Made by a program: the position numbers and the translations under genes. A stretch of DNA of 64,000 nt from Rhodococcus sp. H36-A4 (GTDB lineage: Bacteria; Actinomycetota; Actinomycetes; Mycobacteriales; Mycobacteriaceae). The stretch spans positions 744,001 to 808,000 of the forward strand of contig NZ_JAPVLQ010000001.1 in NCBI RefSeq assembly GCF_027158005.1. The letters run 5' to 3'. Under the pieces are notes generated by a model. It saw only the letters and a list, made by a program, of their open reading frames with translations, was not told where the DNA came from and made no database searches. Positions 44,403 to 52,988 of this stretch are shown in pieces (position 1 is the stretch's first letter; each line of letters opens with the position of its first letter).

Positions 44403-44819
44403 TCAGTTACTTTCGCGCTCTTCACTCGGCCAGAACACGCACGCGATGAGCACGACGGCCCATATGCCAATCGGAAGTCCCGGCCAGAACTTGATCGCAG
44501 ATCCGTCCATCAGGCTTTGCACTCCCCAGATGCCGACCATCAACACCGAACCGCCGAGCCAGTACTGCCACTCCCTGAGCCACTCTCGAAGATCATCTTT
44601 CTTACGCTTCTCGGTTGTGGTGGTGGCCGGTAGCAAGGGAGGTAAGTCGACCAGCGTGACTGTCACCTGATCGATCGACCGGGCGCCGTTCACTTGTTCG
44701 ATCCGATCGTTGTACTCCTCGCCGCTCAAGGCTCCCCTGGCCAGAGCGTCCGTCAGGTGAAAAGTTGCGTCGAGGCGCTCTGCGTCGGTCGCTCGACGAG
44801 TTGGCATGTAGTCGGACAT
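44403..44819 (-). CDS. DUF1707 (SHOCT-like) membrane protein
   Basis: 138 residues. The N-terminal DUF1707 domain is clear: TDAERLDATFHLTDALARGALSGEEYNDRI in part, with the ArGrLs.eEy.eR pattern. After a charged linker two hydrophobic helices follow (WLGGSVLMVGIWGVQSL and LPIGIWAVVLIACVFW). Function unknown, widespread in actinobacteria. It is divergent from a TetR gene with a large palindrome in between, so probably repressed by it. Confidence 0.85.
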   Translation of the reverse strand: MSDYMPTRRATDAERLDATFHLTDALARGALSGEEYNDRIEQVNGARSIDQVTVTLVDLPPLLPATTTTEKRKKDDLREWLREWQYWLGGSVLMVGIWGVQSLMDGSAIKFWPGLPIGIWAVVLIACVFWPSEERESN

Positions 44820-44852
44820 GTTTCGTACTCCATTCGATCGAAGCTGACAGCG

Positions 44853-44886
44853 TCCAGCATAGAATACGTTTGTATTCTATGCTGGA
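44853..44886. promoter_or_regulatory. 15-bp-arm palindromic TetR operator
   Basis: Arms TCCAGCATAGAATAC and its exact complement surround GTTT. The repeat covers the ATG (44879-44881) of the TetR gene and lies 34 bp upstream of the DUF1707 start. It can block both divergent transcripts. Confidence 0.85.
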
Positions 44887-45505
44887 TTCTGTGCCCCCGA
44901 CATACGACCCCAGCGAGCGACGGCGACATGTCGGCAACATGCTGCTCGAATTGATCGCCGACGAAGGCCTCGCCGGAACGAACATCAGAGCAGTCGCTGA
45001 ACGTGCCGGCTGCTCCGTCGGCGCAATCCAGAAGTACTTCCGCACCAAGGACGACATGCTCGAATTTGCGCTCCAACTCGTGGGCGAACGCGTGGAAGAG
45101 CGGATCCAAGCAGTCGATCGCACCGGCGCCCTCACCGACGTCGTGCGGAGTTGGTTACTCGCCACGCTCCCCCTCGACGCCGAACGAAGAGCCGAAGCCC
45201 GAATTTGGGCGGAATTTTCAGTCCGAGCGATCGGACACCGCCCCTACTCCGAAGCCGCCATTGCAGTCGACAACGACATTCGCGCAGCACTCACCGACTA
45301 TCTCGAACAGGGTCGACGAGAAGGAGCCGTTTCTGCAGACATCGAAACGTCGGCTGTGGCTGATGCATTGATCGCAACCAGTGACGGTCTTGCGCTCACC
45401 ATGCTGTACGACGACGGCAGAGCATCGCAGGCTTTGGCCGCATTGGACGTTGTCATCAATCGGCTCCTCCCACTCCCGGCAGAAACACGAGAGGTAAGGG
45501 GCTAA
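44879..45505 (+). CDS. TetR/AcrR family transcriptional regulator
   Basis: 208 residues from ATG 44879; longer in-frame starts are rejected because they would run back through the whole operator and into the DUF1707 gene. HTH: NIRAVAERAGCSVGAIQKYF, followed by RTKDDML. The start codon lies in the right arm of the palindrome, which implies a leaderless or very short-leader transcript that the protein shuts off itself. Likely targets: itself and the divergent DUF1707/DUF1295/FAD-oxidoreductase genes. Confidence 0.9.
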   Translation: MLDSVPPTYDPSERRRHVGNMLLELIADEGLAGTNIRAVAERAGCSVGAIQKYFRTKDDMLEFALQLVGERVEERIQAVDRTGALTDVVRSWLLATLPLDAERRAEARIWAEFSVRAIGHRPYSEAAIAVDNDIRAALTDYLEQGRREGAVSADIETSAVADALIATSDGLALTMLYDDGRASQALAALDVVINRLLPLPAETREVRG

Positions 45506-45521
45506 GGGGTTCGAGTCCCCT
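45505..45521 (+). other. tRNA T-arm-like hairpin (possible att remnant)
   Basis: AGGGG-TTCGAGT-CCCCT has the stem, the loop and the TTCGANT consensus of a tRNA T-arm. It sits exactly between two convergent genes. There is no rest of a tRNA. It may be an attachment-site remnant, or simply a short terminator hairpin. Confidence 0.35.
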
Positions 45522-46780
45522 CACCCTTTCAGGTTCGTGGGACTGTTCCCAGACCGTCTCTGCAGAACCGCGAATGCTGCACCCGCCGCCAGGACCGAGC
45601 CGACGGACACAGCGGTGGACGTCCACGTCCAGGCGGTCGGGGAGAACGTCGGCTCGATCGTGGTGAGCGGGGTGTAGGCCGTCCAACCGAACTCGGCGAC
45701 GATCGGGATCGACACCGCGATCGGCGTCGTCACCGACATCGTTGCAGCGGGTGCAATCGTCGGTAGCAGCGATGTGTAGAGCAGGCCGACAGCGAAGGGA
45801 AGCACGAAAGCGTTGGCTCCCAAGTTGATCCAGTCGAGCGGCGGATCGGTGAACAATCCGGTAGCAGCGACGACAGCCAGGAGCGCGAACCCGATCATCG
45901 GTGAACGCCAGCGCCACCCGGCCACCGTGCCCACCAACAACAACGCAACGAACACGAGCGCCGTCGACATCTCGAACGAGCCGGTGGAGGAGCCTGCACC
46001 CAGATATGCCAGCGCGGCCAAAACGACGGCTCCCGTCGCCGTGGGAAGCGCGAACGCCGCGCCGACCAGTAGCGGGATCACCGCAAGCCCGAGCAACCAT
46101 CGATTCTGCATGGCATCACCGGTCCCGAGGCTTGCCACCGATCGCTGGAACAGCCAGTACAGCATCAACCCGGCAACAGGAATCACGACCCCTACCAACA
46201 GGACTCGACGCTTTTCGTCCACGGGTGCGGGTTGGCCTTCGAAAGCTCGCGCCCACGCCGACACCGCCAACAAGACAGCGAACACACCCAGCGCGACCAG
46301 CAGATACGTCTGCGGTGCATCAGGTTCGAGGTAATCGGCGTAGCGAGCCGAGATGCCTTCACTTTCCAGCGGGCCCGCCATGGCCGTCGCGGACACCACG
46401 CCGACCACCAGAGCGCACTGCAATGTACGACGCTCTCGCATGCCGGTCAGTGCCACGACGCCGCCGAGAATGAGCCCCGCCGCAAGCGCCCGCAGTTGCA
46501 ACTGCCCGGCCGGTTGCACCAGCGACACGACCGCAAGCAGCACGATGCCGAATCCCGCTGCCGCACCGGCACTCCGGGTGCGTGAGACGACGGTTGCGAT
46601 CACCACCGCAACGATCGCACCGAGCGTCGCCGCGGATGCCGCACTGTTGACGAAGACATCGAGACGGTAACCGCCGGAGAAGAATGCGAAGTCGTGCGGG
46701 ACCGTCGTCGTCAGCGTCAACGCTGCCACGAACGCCCCCGCCAACAGCGTTACATGCGAGAGGGCGAGTTTCGTGTTCAT
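45521..46780 (-). CDS. Polytopic membrane protein of unknown function
   Basis: 419 residues from ATG 46780, about 12 helices, very alanine/valine-rich. The ATG shares its A with the TGA of the YdcF-like gene (TGATG), so the two are coupled. No transport or catalytic motif recognised. A much longer frame extending to 47845 is rejected because it would overlap the whole upstream gene. Confidence 0.75.
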   Translation of the reverse strand: MNTKLALSHVTLLAGAFVAALTLTTTVPHDFAFFSGGYRLDVFVNSAASAATLGAIVAVVIATVVSRTRSAGAAAGFGIVLLAVVSLVQPAGQLQLRALAAGLILGGVVALTGMRERRTLQCALVVGVVSATAMAGPLESEGISARYADYLEPDAPQTYLLVALGVFAVLLAVSAWARAFEGQPAPVDEKRRVLLVGVVIPVAGLMLYWLFQRSVASLGTGDAMQNRWLLGLAVIPLLVGAAFALPTATGAVVLAALAYLGAGSSTGSFEMSTALVFVALLLVGTVAGWRWRSPMIGFALLAVVAATGLFTDPPLDWINLGANAFVLPFAVGLLYTSLLPTIAPAATMSVTTPIAVSIPIVAEFGWTAYTPLTTIEPTFSPTAWTWTSTAVSVGSVLAAGAAFAVLQRRSGNSPTNLKG

Positions 46781-47802
46781 CAATTGACGTTCTGTAAGAA
46801 GACCACGAAGGCGAGTATGCCAACCAGCAAGACCGCGTTGGCCTTCCAATAGCGACGCAGCACGGCCACGAATTCGCGCAGAAAGGCCGTCGGCGAGTAG
46901 TACCGGGCAGTTCTGGCCCCCGTCACATGAGCATTCAAACCCAGATCGCGGGTGAATGCCGCCGTCCGAAGCACATGAAAGTCGCTGGTGACGACGATCA
47001 TCGGCTCGGACGTCAGGCCCGCCGAGTCCAGTAGCTCCTTGCTGAACACAAGATTCTCGCGAGTATTCCGCGACTCCGACTCCGCAAAGACCTTCGCCTC
47101 CGCGACGCCCCGCGCAGCAAGGTACTGCTTCATCGCAGTGGCCTCGGCCACCGACTCGTCGGTCCCCTGCCCACCCGACACGATCAGAGCAGGCCAACTC
47201 CCGGTGTCGACCTGGCCGTTGTACACCTCGAGCGCACGATCCAACCGGCTCGCCAACAATGGAGTGACGCTGCCGCCCGGACCCAACCCACAGCCCAACG
47301 CCACGACGGACGCACTCCCCTCCGGCGGCTCGATACGTCCGTAAATCAAAGCGTGGGCGGCGAATGCCGCGAGCTGGGCAGCCAAAGCCACCGCGAACAG
47401 CACCGCCGTCCACAAGCACGCAAGAAACCACAACGGAAGGGAATGCGATTCGAGGACGACAACCACGGTGACCAGAAGGCCAATCCCCAGCACCGCCACA
47501 ACAGCCAATGCAAGAGGTAGCGCCGTCGCCAGCCGAAGCCCTTCGCGTCGAATCACCAGGACCCCATTGACCGCCGAAACAGCGATCAGTCCGATCACCG
47601 TCAAGAAAATCAACGTCACTACGACGACGATCAGAACCGCCTCGACCCGGACCTCGAGACGATCGAGCAGACTCAGCGCCCCCAAAACCCAGGCGAGCAG
47701 AGCAGCCACAACAAGTAGACCGTTGGACAACCGACGCGGCTCGACGCGAATACTCACGATCGATGCCACACTCAGCACAACCGCAAGCGCGATGAAGAAC
47801 AT
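46780..47802 (-). CDS. YdcF/SanA-like DUF218 membrane protein
   Basis: 340 residues. Four N-terminal helices, then a DUF218 domain: VVALGCGLGPGG, SWPALIVSGGQGTDESVAEA in part, ESRNTRENLVFSKELL and MIVVTSDFHVLRTAAFTRDLG, then a final hydrophobic helix. DUF218 proteins (YdcF, ElyC, SanA) influence envelope or peptidoglycan precursor metabolism, mechanism unsettled. Operon with the downstream polytopic protein. Confidence 0.87.
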   Translation of the reverse strand: MFFIALAVVLSVASIVSIRVEPRRLSNGLLVVAALLAWVLGALSLLDRLEVRVEAVLIVVVVTLIFLTVIGLIAVSAVNGVLVIRREGLRLATALPLALAVVAVLGIGLLVTVVVVLESHSLPLWFLACLWTAVLFAVALAAQLAAFAAHALIYGRIEPPEGSASVVALGCGLGPGGSVTPLLASRLDRALEVYNGQVDTGSWPALIVSGGQGTDESVAEATAMKQYLAARGVAEAKVFAESESRNTRENLVFSKELLDSAGLTSEPMIVVTSDFHVLRTAAFTRDLGLNAHVTGARTARYYSPTAFLREFVAVLRRYWKANAVLLVGILAFVVFLQNVN

Positions 47803-47831
47803 TCGTCGAACCTATCTGTTGATCAGACGAT

Positions 47832-48416
47832 TCAGGCCCCGCCACACGTCTCGGTGATCAAAGGTTCGATCGGATCAGCCGTCAGAGCAATCACTCCCGC
47901 GAGCCGCGCCTGCATACACAAACCGCCCGACATCCACTCTTCCCAATCGATCTCGTCTTCCTCATCGAGATAGCCTTCGGGAGCCGAACGATCCGACGGG
48001 TCCGCCACACGGCCCAACTCGAAATGCCGCTCGATGGCGCCATCGACGGCGTACATGAACGTCGACAGCAAATTCACATCCCACTGCACAGTGATACTGG
48101 TGCCGAACGCGTCCGACAACCGCTCCGGCAGAGGCGACAACACCGCATTGAGCGCGAACTCCTCGAGCACCCACACCCAGCCACCGGCAACACCCGCACA
48201 CCGCTGCGCCAGATCATCATCGCCGAGCGAATCCATCCACTCGTCGTCACTCATCCCCGCCGCCCGGCGCGCCTTCCTCGGGTTCACGGAATTGAACACC
48301 TCGAGCACAGCCTCCGGGTCAGCGGAATGCACCAGCGTGAAACACAAACCCATATCGAAGCGGTCGTCCTCCTCTACCCACGCAAAATCGTCCTGGGAAA
48401 TTTCTGTCGACGTCAT
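47832..48416 (-). CDS. DUF6461-like protein A
   Basis: 194 residues from ATG 48416. DDFAWVEEDDRFDMGLCFTLVHSADPEAVLEVFN and GGWVWVLEEFALNA match the pattern of actinobacterial DUF6461 proteins (D.aWi...l..g.C.T......e.vl..f.). Highly acidic, no membrane segments. DUF6461-type genes are often found near toxin or mobile loci, suggesting a possible immunity role, but that is unproven. A second, divergent member lies at 48.6-49.2 kb. Confidence 0.75.
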   Translation of the reverse strand: MTSTEISQDDFAWVEEDDRFDMGLCFTLVHSADPEAVLEVFNSVNPRKARRAAGMSDDEWMDSLGDDDLAQRCAGVAGGWVWVLEEFALNAVLSPLPERLSDAFGTSITVQWDVNLLSTFMYAVDGAIERHFELGRVADPSDRSAPEGYLDEEDEIDWEEWMSGGLCMQARLAGVIALTADPIEPLITETCGGA

Positions 48417-48506
48417 CAGGACAGCTTTCCACTCGAAGAGGCACCAGCCCAACACGCAGCAGGCTCCGGACAAATTTGTCGCAGTACAGGACCTACAGTC
48501 GGCTCC

Positions 48507-48608
48507 ATGTCCGACACCGCGAACTACGACGTGTACACCCTGGAGCTAGGCCCGGTCGACACCCTCGGTGAAATGCATGAGCTCGAAGGTCTACTGCTGA
48601 TCAGGTGA
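48507..48608 (+). pseudogene. 33-codon ORF, probable truncated gene start
   Basis: MSDTANYDVYTLELGPVDTL and GEMHELEGLLLIR, then TGA at 48606. It looks like the beginning of a longer soluble protein cut off where the second DUF6461-like gene ends (convergent, overlapping the last bases). It lies divergently from DUF6461-like A, so it may have been a separate gene lost by deletion. Function unknown. Confidence 0.45.
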
Positions 48609-49194
48609 ACTGACAGATGCGGTACTGCGACTGACTCAGCAACGAATGAGTCAGTCGTACAACGGTTATCGCCTCGGCCAGCGCGAACGCCGCCTGGTGA
48701 TAGGTGACGATCTCCGGCAGCATCTCATCAGGTTCTCGACCGAGGTGAAAGCCACCGATCCGTTCCATGAGCGGAAGAAGTGCATCAGGGTCCTCGCCGC
48801 TACGTGAGTCTGCGAACATCTTCTCGAACGTTGTGACCGTCGACCCGTCTCGGAAGAACTTGAAGTAGCTGACGGCAGGGTTTGCATCGATGCTGACCAC
48901 CGTCCGACCAACCGATAGTGACTGCTTGGCATCATCACCAAGGTAGCCGTAGGGCTCGTAGAAAACGACGGCATCATCGACTTGAAGGAGACCACCGATC
49001 AGATCGAACCCGTGGTCATACGCGAATTCGGTGAGGGCTTCGTAATCACCCTTACTCGATGCTGTCACCGCCGGTAGCACTGCCGCTACGTCGTCGATGG
49101 TCGCTGAAGTGCAGATCGTCAAACAGAATCCCTCGTCGAACAGAAATGGATCATCTCGGATCCATGCGTAATCGGTGTAACGCACGTCGGTCAT
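48601..49194 (-). CDS. DUF6461-like protein B
   Basis: 197 residues. DYAWIRDDPFLFDEGFCLTICTSATIDDVA, then GGLLQVDDAVVFYEPYGYLGDD, follow the DUF6461 pattern and resemble protein A in the first 40 residues only. Soluble and acidic. The pair with a truncated ORF between them indicates a small rearranged accessory island. Any immunity function is inference. Confidence 0.75.
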   Translation of the reverse strand: MTDVRYTDYAWIRDDPFLFDEGFCLTICTSATIDDVAAVLPAVTASSKGDYEALTEFAYDHGFDLIGGLLQVDDAVVFYEPYGYLGDDAKQSLSVGRTVVSIDANPAVSYFKFFRDGSTVTTFEKMFADSRSGEDPDALLPLMERIGGFHLGREPDEMLPEIVTYHQAAFALAEAITVVRLTHSLLSQSQYRICQFT

Positions 49195-49645
49195 CGTCCT
49201 AATCTACGTCGATTGCCCTGATGAACCTGTTCGCATCGCGTGTAATCAGCAGGCTTCACAGACCTGTGGCCGTTTCTTGGATGAGCTCCTATGCTGCGCT
49301 CATCTATCCATGCGACGACGTTCGAACAGATTTCCGCGAAGACGACCCGGCTGACTGCTCACTGACCCGATCTACGCATTCGCTGCAGCGGCAACTTGCT
49401 GTCAGGCAGTCGACTCCGAACAAGGCCTCGAACTCTCCGAATAGGCTGGACTCTTGTGGACCCGCGGGTCTATTGCCCACATTGTCGTCGTACTGCCGAC
49501 CAGACCGATGTGCACATCGGTCTCCGGGAGTGTCAGGTTAACGGTGGATCCGACCTGGGCGGCTCGGTACCGTTCACACGCTCGCCGAGCATGGTGTGGA
49601 CTAATCGGTGGTGTTTCGTTTCTGACTTCGACTAGCTTGTGTGCA
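49195..49645. other. Intergenic region with a 22-bp palindrome
   Basis: About 450 bp with only short frames lacking family signatures. It contains the palindrome at 49502-49523 and must carry the promoter for the gene at 49646. Confidence 0.45.
49502..49523. promoter_or_regulatory. Perfect 22-bp palindrome
   Basis: AGACCGATGTG followed immediately by its exact complement, no spacer, about 120 bp before the ATG at 49646. Possible operator for a dimeric repressor, or a cruciform/recombination site. Confidence 0.5.
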
Positions 49646-49963
49646 ATGGCCATTCGATTCCACGTCACATCCGTGCTGAACCGTGCGTCTATTCGTGAGC
49701 ACGGCCTCGACTACCGAAAGATGGGCGCCGCCCGCGGTATAGCCGGTAGTTACGAGGCCGAGCAGGAGGGTTGCTTTCTGGCCTGCAGCCCCTCGGAGCG
49801 AGACTGGTTTGTTCGGATGAACAACACTGGTGGCCCTGTCGATGTGTGGGAGGTCAACGGTGTGGAGGACGACGAGCTGACCATCTCGCCGGAGGGCCAT
49901 CACTATCGCGCAGGAATCCTTCCACCGGATCGAATTTGTCTAGCGCAGCGCGACATAGCGTAA
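49646..49963 (+). CDS. Small protein, possible ADP-ribosyltransferase fold
   Basis: 105 residues. FHVTSVLNRASIREHGLDYR, then GCFLACSPSERDWFVRMNNTGGPVDVWEVNG and HHYRAGILPPDRICL. The pattern of an initial H-(V/T) strand, 'I..hGL' turn and later acidic strand resembles RNA 2'-phosphotransferase/RES-like and DarT-like ART folds seen in many uncharacterised actinobacterial proteins. No catalytic proof. Next to DUF6461-like genes, so it could be part of a toxin or conflict locus. Confidence 0.5.
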   Translation: MAIRFHVTSVLNRASIREHGLDYRKMGAARGIAGSYEAEQEGCFLACSPSERDWFVRMNNTGGPVDVWEVNGVEDDELTISPEGHHYRAGILPPDRICLAQRDIA

Positions 49964-50109
49964 AACGAGATCGAGTGGCGGTTTACACAATCCGCGCAGC
50001 CAGCATTCAGCGTCTGGGTACCGCCCCCCCGAACGACGTCCACTACCGTCGCCGGCCGCGAAAGCGTCCTGAAAATGGCATCTCGAACGTCCGAAATCTT
50101 CGCGGTAGA

Positions 50110-51297
50110 TCAGTTCGACGGCCGCCGTCCACGCGATTGCTGTCTCCGTTGACGCGCCACACGCACTGCGACAGCCAAGATTGTCACTGTTGCTGCTGCG
50201 GTGAACGCGGGCCGGAACCCGGCGGTGGTGATGACTGCACCGAGAACTGCTGCGCCGATAGCCTGCCCGAACACCAAGGCCACGAACAGCATTGCGGTAC
50301 CTGCAGCTGAGTTGGCCGGATCGATGTCGGTAGTCCATGCAATGAGCGCTGAGGTTGCTGCGGTGAACCCCCACCCGAAAACCACGCAGGCCACCAGCGC
50401 GATCGATAGGTGTGGTGGTTGCAGTATCAAGGCCGTGATAGCCACCGCCATTGCCGTGCAACTGAGAGCCCACGCATCTACAGCCTCGAGTATTGCGACA
50501 GTTCGTGCGGTGGCGATTACCGCCGTCGCACCCAATCCGAGGGCAATCCAAGCAGCGATGGTGTCGTGTTCGGATCCGATGCCTGTCTCGACGAGGAAGC
50601 TTCGGCCGTAGGTCCAGACTGCGCTGGATCCCGCACCCATCAGAGTTGCCGCGACAAGGATCTCGAGGTGCGCCGCAAACCAGGGTTTCGACAGGCCGCT
50701 TGCCCCTGCGGCCGCTTGGGTCGATGCCCGCTTTCGATCCGTCATCAGAACTGCCGCCGCGAACGCGGCCGTGAGTGCACCGATCGCAATCCAGGCCAGA
50801 CGCCACTCGGGCAGGAGCACCAGCGCTAGGACCCCCGCACCGACGAGCCCCGGACCTGTCCCTGCGTTGACCGTGGATTGGGCACGACCGACGGTTTCAG
50901 AACCAACATTGCGGCTCACAATGGTCACGAGCGCAGGGGAAGCGAATCCTGCACCGGCAGAGCTGATCACAGCGAAGACCGAGAACGCCGAAGCGTCCGC
51001 GGCACCGGCCATCCCCCACACCCCAGCACATGCTGTGCACGTAGCGCACAGTACGAGCAGTCGAGGTCGGGTGGCGGCGCGGGCGAACCCGATTGCTGCG
51101 GCCCCGCAGTAGACCAACGACGATCCAGCCGAAATGTATCCCGCCTGTTCGGCCTCGACACCGAGATCGGTCTGCATGTCCGGGAGGAACAGTCCGTATG
51201 CCAACCGCACCAGTCCGTACGTGGCCGCGATGAAGCATGTCCCGAACGCGACCGTCAGACCACCACGTTCATCGACAAACGAAAACGATCGTTTCAT
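50110..51297 (-). CDS. MFS transporter
   Basis: 395 residues from ATG 51297, 12 helices. YGLVRLAYGLFLPDMQTDLGVEAEQAGYISAGSSLVY and the loop RAATRPR between helices 2 and 3 are typical of major facilitator exporters of the YbfB/YjiJ-like type. Divergent from a TetR gene with only 24 bp between start codons, so its expression must be controlled by that regulator. Longer upstream frames would run through the TetR gene and are rejected. Confidence 0.85.
   Translation of the reverse strand: MKRSFSFVDERGGLTVAFGTCFIAATYGLVRLAYGLFLPDMQTDLGVEAEQAGYISAGSSLVYCGAAAIGFARAATRPRLLVLCATCTACAGVWGMAGAADASAFSVFAVISSAGAGFASPALVTIVSRNVGSETVGRAQSTVNAGTGPGLVGAGVLALVLLPEWRLAWIAIGALTAAFAAAVLMTDRKRASTQAAAGASGLSKPWFAAHLEILVAATLMGAGSSAVWTYGRSFLVETGIGSEHDTIAAWIALGLGATAVIATARTVAILEAVDAWALSCTAMAVAITALILQPPHLSIALVACVVFGWGFTAATSALIAWTTDIDPANSAAGTAMLFVALVFGQAIGAAVLGAVITTAGFRPAFTAAATVTILAVAVRVARQRRQQSRGRRPSN
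51283..51294. promoter_or_regulatory. Candidate TetR operator
   Basis: AAACGATCGTTT, a perfect 12-bp palindrome overlapping codons 2-5 of the MFS gene and 28-39 bp before the TetR ATG. Symmetry and position suggest binding by that TetR. Confidence 0.5.
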
Positions 51298-51321
51298 ATT
51301 GAGCAGTCTAAGGTAGAGACC

Positions 51322-51936
51322 ATGCCGGTGCGCAAGAGCTCCGAGACCAAACTTCTCGACGCAGTGGACGAACTGATGTTCACCCGGGGCATCGAGGCCA
51401 CACCCGTCGATGCCGTATTGGCTCGAGCCGGCTTGTCGGCTGCGACCATGTATCGCGGCTTCCGCAGCAAAGAAGCCCTGGTCGCCGCAGCGCTGGAACG
51501 TCGTCAACAACGCTGGCAGGACACCTGGTGCCGCGCCATCGAGACCGCAGACAATGATGAGCAGCGTCTTCTCGCAGTGTTCGACGCGATCGACGACTTC
51601 GCTGATCGACCGGACGGTGCGCGGTGGTGCGCCTTCCTGGGAACCGCAGCCGAATACGCTGACCCACCTGCCGAAATCGCGGCTGCGGTCGAGGCGGATA
51701 CCACTCACCTACGTCGCACCCTACGATCGCTGGCGTCGAATCTGCCGTGCACCGATCCCGACGGGCTCGCCGAATCCATTCTGCTGATCCTGACCGGCGA
51801 CCTCGCCATGCGCCTCCGTGACCATCGACACCGGACTTCGGGGAAGGCAAGAGGAATAGCAGCAACGCTCATCACAGCCTCCATGAACGCTGCCTCCTTC
51901 GACCAAACAGGCCCCAGGCGATCAAGCATTGGCTAG
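51322..51936 (+). CDS. TetR/AcrR family transcriptional regulator
   Basis: 204 residues. HTH: TPVDAVLARAGLSAATMYRGF, followed by RSKEALVAAALERR. C-terminal domain like TetR_C of the YxaF/LmrA type (RWCAFLGTAAEYADPP...). Divergent from the MFS exporter, probably its repressor; ligand presumably an exported toxic compound. Followed after 9 bp by the lipase gene. Confidence 0.9.
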   Translation: MPVRKSSETKLLDAVDELMFTRGIEATPVDAVLARAGLSAATMYRGFRSKEALVAAALERRQQRWQDTWCRAIETADNDEQRLLAVFDAIDDFADRPDGARWCAFLGTAAEYADPPAEIAAAVEADTTHLRRTLRSLASNLPCTDPDGLAESILLILTGDLAMRLRDHRHRTSGKARGIAATLITASMNAASFDQTGPRRSSIG

Positions 51937-51945
51937 GTTCTCGGC

Positions 51946-52884
51946 ATGCAGAGGAAACTGATTGCGGCACTCGGCTCGGTAGTTGCGTTGCTGTTCACCG
52001 CGACCGGCCAGGCCTCGGCGGCGGAACTCCCAGTGTCGTACAACTTCTTCGGCGGTATCGTGCCGGAGCTGACCAACCCCGAAGGTTCGCTACCCGGTTC
52101 CAATGATTACGGGTGTGTGCCGTCCGAAGAACATCCCGACCCGGTGGTGCTCGTTCACGGAACGGGCGGGTCGCAACAGACTAACTGGGGGACGTACGTC
52201 CCGCTGTTGAAGAACGAGGGATACTGCGTTTTTGCGCTCACCTACGGTACGCCGAACGGATTACCCTGGCCGGCTACCGCCGTCGGGGGCATGGAGAACA
52301 TGGAGGACAGCGCGAGCGAGTTCGCCAACTTCGTGGACGGAGTTCTCGCCGCTACCGGCGCATCCAAGGTGGATGTCGTCGGCCACTCACAAGGCACCAT
52401 CCTGCCTGCCTACTACGCGAAGTACCTGGGCGGCCGAGACAAGATCGACAAATACGTCTCGATCGCACCCGCATGGAACGGCACCACCGTGGCGGGAATG
52501 GACGTTATTTTCGAACAGGCCCGGCGACTCGGAATCAAAACCGAGGACTTACCGATCTGCCATGCGTGTGGACAGCTCGATCCCGGCTCCTCGTTCATGC
52601 GGGCGATTCGGGAGGGTGGCTACTACTACCCCGAGATCGAGTACACGAACATCGCGACGAAGTACGACGAACTCGTCGTCCCATACTCCGCGGCCCTGCA
52701 GCCCGGTGGCGACAACGTTCACAACATCCTCGTCCAGGACGGATGCGACGTCGACTACACCGAGCACGCCGGCATCGCCGGATCCCGGCGAGCGGCCTAC
52801 TTCGTGCTCAATGCCCTCGATCCCGAGAACCCGCGGCCGGTCCCCTGCGATCGAGCGGCACCGCTGTCCGGTTCGGCCTTCTGA
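51946..52884 (+). CDS. Secreted lipase/esterase, alpha/beta hydrolase (lipase class 2)
   Basis: 312 residues with signal peptide (LIAALGSVVALLFTATGQASA). Oxyanion region VVLVHGTGGSQQTNW, nucleophile elbow GHSQG, and likely acid and base in YDELVVPY and TEHAGI. Two or three cysteine pairs (YGCVPSEE, CHACGQ, DGCDVD) fit disulfide-stabilised secreted lipases of actinobacteria. Hydrolyses acylglycerols or esters outside the cell. Its gene ends before a bidirectional hairpin. Confidence 0.9.
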   Translation: MQRKLIAALGSVVALLFTATGQASAAELPVSYNFFGGIVPELTNPEGSLPGSNDYGCVPSEEHPDPVVLVHGTGGSQQTNWGTYVPLLKNEGYCVFALTYGTPNGLPWPATAVGGMENMEDSASEFANFVDGVLAATGASKVDVVGHSQGTILPAYYAKYLGGRDKIDKYVSIAPAWNGTTVAGMDVIFEQARRLGIKTEDLPICHACGQLDPGSSFMRAIREGGYYYPEIEYTNIATKYDELVVPYSAALQPGGDNVHNILVQDGCDVDYTEHAGIAGSRRAAYFVLNALDPENPRPVPCDRAAPLSGSAF

Positions 52885-52953
52885 GCCGCAAGAGTCGACA
52901 AGTTCGGTGCTTGGACTGACGTTCCGCGGAGGCCACGAAACGGTGCTGCAGTC

Positions 52954-52987
52954 GTCGCTGAGGGTGATACCTGCGTCCCTCAGCGAC
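52954..52987. terminator. Bidirectional terminator hairpin
   Basis: 11-bp arms GTCGCTGAGGG/CCCTCAGCGAC with a 12-base loop between the convergent lipase and RES genes. The RES stop codon follows directly. Confidence 0.7.
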
Positions 52988-52988
52988 T

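Noticed and set aside
45521-47845. A 774-codon minus-strand frame
   Set aside because: Its first half lies on top of the YdcF-like gene in another frame; only the part from ATG 46780 has membrane-protein character.
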